Source: Stentor coeruleus (lineage: Eukaryota > Ciliophora > Heterotrichea > Heterotrichida > Stentoridae). Taken from it: 41,959 nt of DNA. Location of the stretch: contig MPUH01000645.1 of NCBI GenBank assembly GCA_001970955.1, positions 1 through 41,959 on the forward strand, given 5' to 3'. The notes under the pieces were generated by a model. That model saw only the letters and a list, made by a program, of their open reading frames with translations, had not been told where the DNA came from and did no database searches. Below, in pieces: positions 39,852-41,959 of the stretch (position 1 is its first letter; each line of letters opens with the position of its first letter). The translations under genes and the position numbers were made by a program.

Positions 39852-39877
39852 GTAGTTTAGGAGGACCACTAAACTAC
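39852..39877. repeat. 9-bp perfect inverted repeat with 8-base loop
   Basis: gtagtttag (39852-39860), loop gaggacca, ctaaactac (39869-39877). It lies ahead of the coding-like patch and could fold as a hairpin in RNA or single-stranded DNA. No gene end is adjacent, so it is not an obvious terminator. Confidence 0.7.
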
Positions 39878-40244
39878 AGCATGCAAAAAAAAAAGTTTGA
39901 CTGGCAAGATAGGGGTATACTTAACTTACCATAAAAATATAAATTTGATCTAGGTGCTAATGATATTTTTTCCTACAACAAAAAAATTCTGATTTCATTT
40001 AGGAGTACCTCTGAAATTATTTTTTCTATTCAAAATATTTTAGGAATTAATTAGCAAAAAAATTACAAATGAATTTCAAAGTAATAATTTTCTTTCTAAG
40101 ATTGTTTAAGTGATCTTATTAAATATAAAACATTTCCTAAAGTTAAAGCAGAATATGGGAACCTAGTGAAGATGATTGAAATATAAAATTATTGACTAAG
40201 AAGCTATTTTTAAAGAAGTATCAAAATGAAAAATAGGACTATGC

Positions 40245-40337
40245 GAATTAAGAGCATTTTGCAAAATGCCCTAGTTAAGTGCATTCCTCANGAATTAAGA
40301 GCATTTTGCAAAATGCCCTAGTTAAGTGCATTCCTCA
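40245..40337. repeat. Perfect 46-bp direct duplication flanking a single N (probable assembly join), containing a 16-bp palindrome
   Basis: 40245-40290 and 40292-40337 are identical around the N at 40291. Each copy contains the perfect palindrome gcattttgcaaaatgc (40254-40269 and 40301-40316). The pattern is the same as at 26231 and indicates overlapping contig ends left unmerged; sequence to the right may come from a separate contig. Confidence 0.85.
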
Positions 40338-40513
40338 AGCCCCAGCCAAACACTCTAATTTTGAATGCAGTAATACTATTAAAATATATATATCAAATAA
40401 TTAACAATAAACTAAATTCAATATTTATTATTGTATAATTAAAGCTAACGAAATAAAAGCCTAAAAATTATACTGAGCGCATTCCAATATTTAGTAAATC
40501 TATCGTAAAAGAG

Positions 40514-41272
40514 TTATCTAGTGTTAGGATAGCCAATAAAATGAATTGTTGGAACTTTCGGCATAGTGAAGAGTTTAATAACAATTTTTTTTACTTTTTT
40601 TGCAGATCTATCCCAATCCGATCTATTTATGCAATAAGGTTTGGCCTGATATTCGTTTGATGAATATTTAAAAGCTATATTATTAATTTTTACTTTGTAC
40701 TGAATAGGAAACAGAAGCCATCGATCTTGAAATTGTGTAGCACCTGAATTGAATGTCAATACAAGTATGACTTGATTTTCAAATTCTTTAGGAATAATCT
40801 CTGAGATTCTATATAAACTATATTCAAGGCAAGGACTAAGTCGATTGTAACTCGAATTTTGAATAATTATTATTGCATTCAAATATTTAGTTCTTAGTGC
40901 TGCATTTATAATGATCTGAGCAATATTATCATCTCCACTATCATCTTCACTTAAGGCAAACCCAGGTGTATGAATAACTAAAATTGTTTTGTTTTCAGTG
41001 ATACTTGATTTCAATTTATAAAAGTGAGCATGAGTTGTTTGAGTTTTTCCATCATCATAATCATGAAGACCATCATCTAGTGCCGGAATGATATTAGGAT
41101 ATTTATAACAAGCTACAGCTACTTGCAAATTTCCAGGTCTGTTTCCAATAATCACATTAACCAGGGTGTTAACAAAGGTAGATTTTCCATTTCCACTTGC
41201 TCCTAGAATCAATATGCTATAATCATAAGGTTCGAGAGGTTCTCCAGGTCTTACAACTGAGAGTTGAGCCAT
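40514..41272 (-). CDS. AIG1/GIMAP-like P-loop GTPase domain protein
   Basis: 252 residues, ATG start, TAA stop. The Walker A (G1) motif GASGNGKST is at 24-32. A Thr-containing G2-like stretch (KTQTTHAHFY) is at about 76-84, and the G3 motif reads HTPG (101-104) where most relatives have DTPG. The following acidic loop (ALSEDDSGDDN) and a hydrophobic strand (LNAIIIIQN) match AIG1-type paraseptin GTPases. The G4 (N/T)KxD motif is not evident; the corresponding strand ends LTFNSG. Loss of the G3 Asp and G4 suggests weak hydrolysis or altered nucleotide specificity. The gene lies beyond the contig join at 40291, so its linkage to the rest is less certain. No membrane segment. Function inferred only at fold level. 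Confidence 0.75.
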   Translation of the reverse strand: MAQLSVVRPGEPLEPYDYSILILGASGNGKSTFVNTLVNVIIGNRPGNLQVAVACYKYPNIIPALDDGLHDYDDGKTQTTHAHFYKLKSSITENKTILVIHTPGFALSEDDSGDDNIAQIIINAALRTKYLNAIIIIQNSSYNRLSPCLEYSLYRISEIIPKEFENQVILVLTFNSGATQFQDRWLLFPIQYKVKINNIAFKYSSNEYQAKPYCINRSDWDRSAKKVKKIVIKLFTMPKVPTIHFIGYPNTR

Positions 41273-41959
41273 TTATATTATTTTAACTTCATTTATTTGT
41301 AGACATTTCTTCAATATAGTTCAAAAATAGCATAAAAGATAATACTTTAAATCGAGTATTAATAATCAATTTTTAAGTAAATTTGATATTATGTCGTAAA
41401 TCAAAAAGTAAAAAGCATTGGAAATATTTTAGTTTATTTTTTATAAAGCCTAGCAGACAATTTAGTTAGATTAGTGTAATTTTTATTTGAATTTAATACT
41501 ATATTATAGTTAGCTATACTATTTATCATTTGAGAGTATAATATTTATCTTCTAAAAATTTATTTTTATTTAGAAATGAATAAGTTAAGATAGACGATTC
41601 TTCTTGCATTAGGCTATAATTCATTTTATGAGCTTTTTGACTTTACTTTTTGAAATTTCATAAGAACCCTCAAATTTGTGCGATTTCTTTTTAAGTGTCT
41701 GCTGATCCATCAAAAAGATTCGATTATCCAATGCATACTGCTTTTTAATCAAACTATAACCAAAAGAAGTATATTATTCTTAAACAATATAGCCTTGCAT
41801 AGTAAGTTAATAATATTATAATGCTAAAATCATATACTTTTAAATTTTCTGCTAGCTTTCGCAATTTAGTGTTGATTGACAAGGAGAACAAATTATAATT
41901 TGCTTTTTGCACAAAAAGGGCATAATAGATTTTCTTTAATTTAAAAGCTTCATCGTTAA
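41273..41959. other. Right-edge intergenic, one coding-like fragment
   Basis: AT-rich. On the minus strand 41773-41621 is a 50-codon frame ending TGA with coding-like composition (IKKQYALDNRIFLMDQQ, KKSHKFEGSYEISK) but no start and no consensus intron upstream. It could be the last exon of a gene beyond the edge, a remnant, or chance. Nothing else recognised. Confidence 0.35.

Larger units (their letters stand above)
39097..40513. other. Intergenic, 1.4 kb, with a hairpin, a coding-like patch and a contig join
   Basis: 39097-39720 is nearly C-free on the plus strand. 39852-39877 is a perfect 9-bp inverted repeat. 39873-40054 on the plus strand reads as one frame (FDWQDRGILNLP, then TAA at 39932, then FDLGANDIFSYNKK and ISFRSTSEIIFS to TAG at 40052); within chance for its length. 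40245-40337 holds the direct duplication around N, listed separately. Confidence 0.45.

Noticed and set aside
39873-40054. A plus-strand coding-like frame with one internal TAA
   Set aside because: Short, no start and no recognised family; kept only as a remark on the intergenic stretch.
41621-41773. Last exon of a gene extending past the right edge
   Set aside because: No acceptor with the 15-base intron consensus upstream, and an in-frame TAA closes it; cannot be supported.
1-41959. CRISPR arrays, insertion sequences, rRNA, tRNA or telomere repeats
   Set aside because: None found on either strand; the organism is eukaryotic and the only repeats are those listed.

Overview
The window looks like macronuclear DNA of a heterotrich ciliate close to Stentor. 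The DNA is AT-rich and genes are densely packed on both strands. Long frames stay open under the standard code. Four genes are interrupted by introns of exactly 15 bases, all fitting GTANNNNATATNYAG. Tiny 15-16 base introns together with a standard code are the known hallmark of Stentor; the species assignment is inference, since no rRNA or telomere is present. All 21 terminators I could read are TAA or TAG, none TGA.

Layout. 1-1466: 3' part of a GPS-type multi-membrane receptor. 1819-5310 (-): Na+/K+-ATPase alpha subunit. 7103-7831 (-): unknown. 8800-10626 (+): cyclic-nucleotide-gated-type K+ channel. 10684-12165 (-): Nup58-like nucleoporin with one intron. 12399-13304 (-): charged coiled-coil protein. 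14566-15678 (+): branched-chain aminotransferase. 15800-16606 (+): disordered protein with a PP1-docking-like motif. 17180-22210 (+): full-length REJ/GPS receptor, paralogue of the gene at the left edge. 22563-23216 (-): ADO/PCO-type thiol dioxygenase. 24162-24371 (+): small protein. 24587-25588 (-): caprin-like RGG protein. 26331-27641 (+): MFS transporter. 27802-28668 (-): Hop2. 29225-30436 (-) and 31054-32865 (+): coiled-coil proteins. 32862-35528 (-): PKG-type cyclic-nucleotide-dependent kinase. 36254-36703 (+): small helical protein. 37021-37743 (-): eEF1A-lysine-methyltransferase-like enzyme. 38869-39096 (-): small Cys/acidic protein. 40514-41272 (-): AIG1-like P-loop GTPase.

There are no operons; these are independent monocistronic genes. 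A membrane-signalling theme is visible (Na+/K+ pump, cyclic-nucleotide-type K+ channel, PKG, two REJ/GPS receptors), but nothing shows that they act together. Two single-N positions (26231, 40291) are flanked by perfect direct duplications and look like contig joins.

Intergenic DNA mostly shows nothing recognisable, but several stretches read like fragments of protein-coding sequence broken by stops and one-base frame changes (clearest at 13616-14168 and 28766-29012). In such AT-rich DNA, chance frames of about 40 codons are common, so these are low-confidence calls. The most general unexplained signal is a strand asymmetry: gene 5' flanks are almost free of G on the coding strand, and 3' flanks tend to be poor in C.
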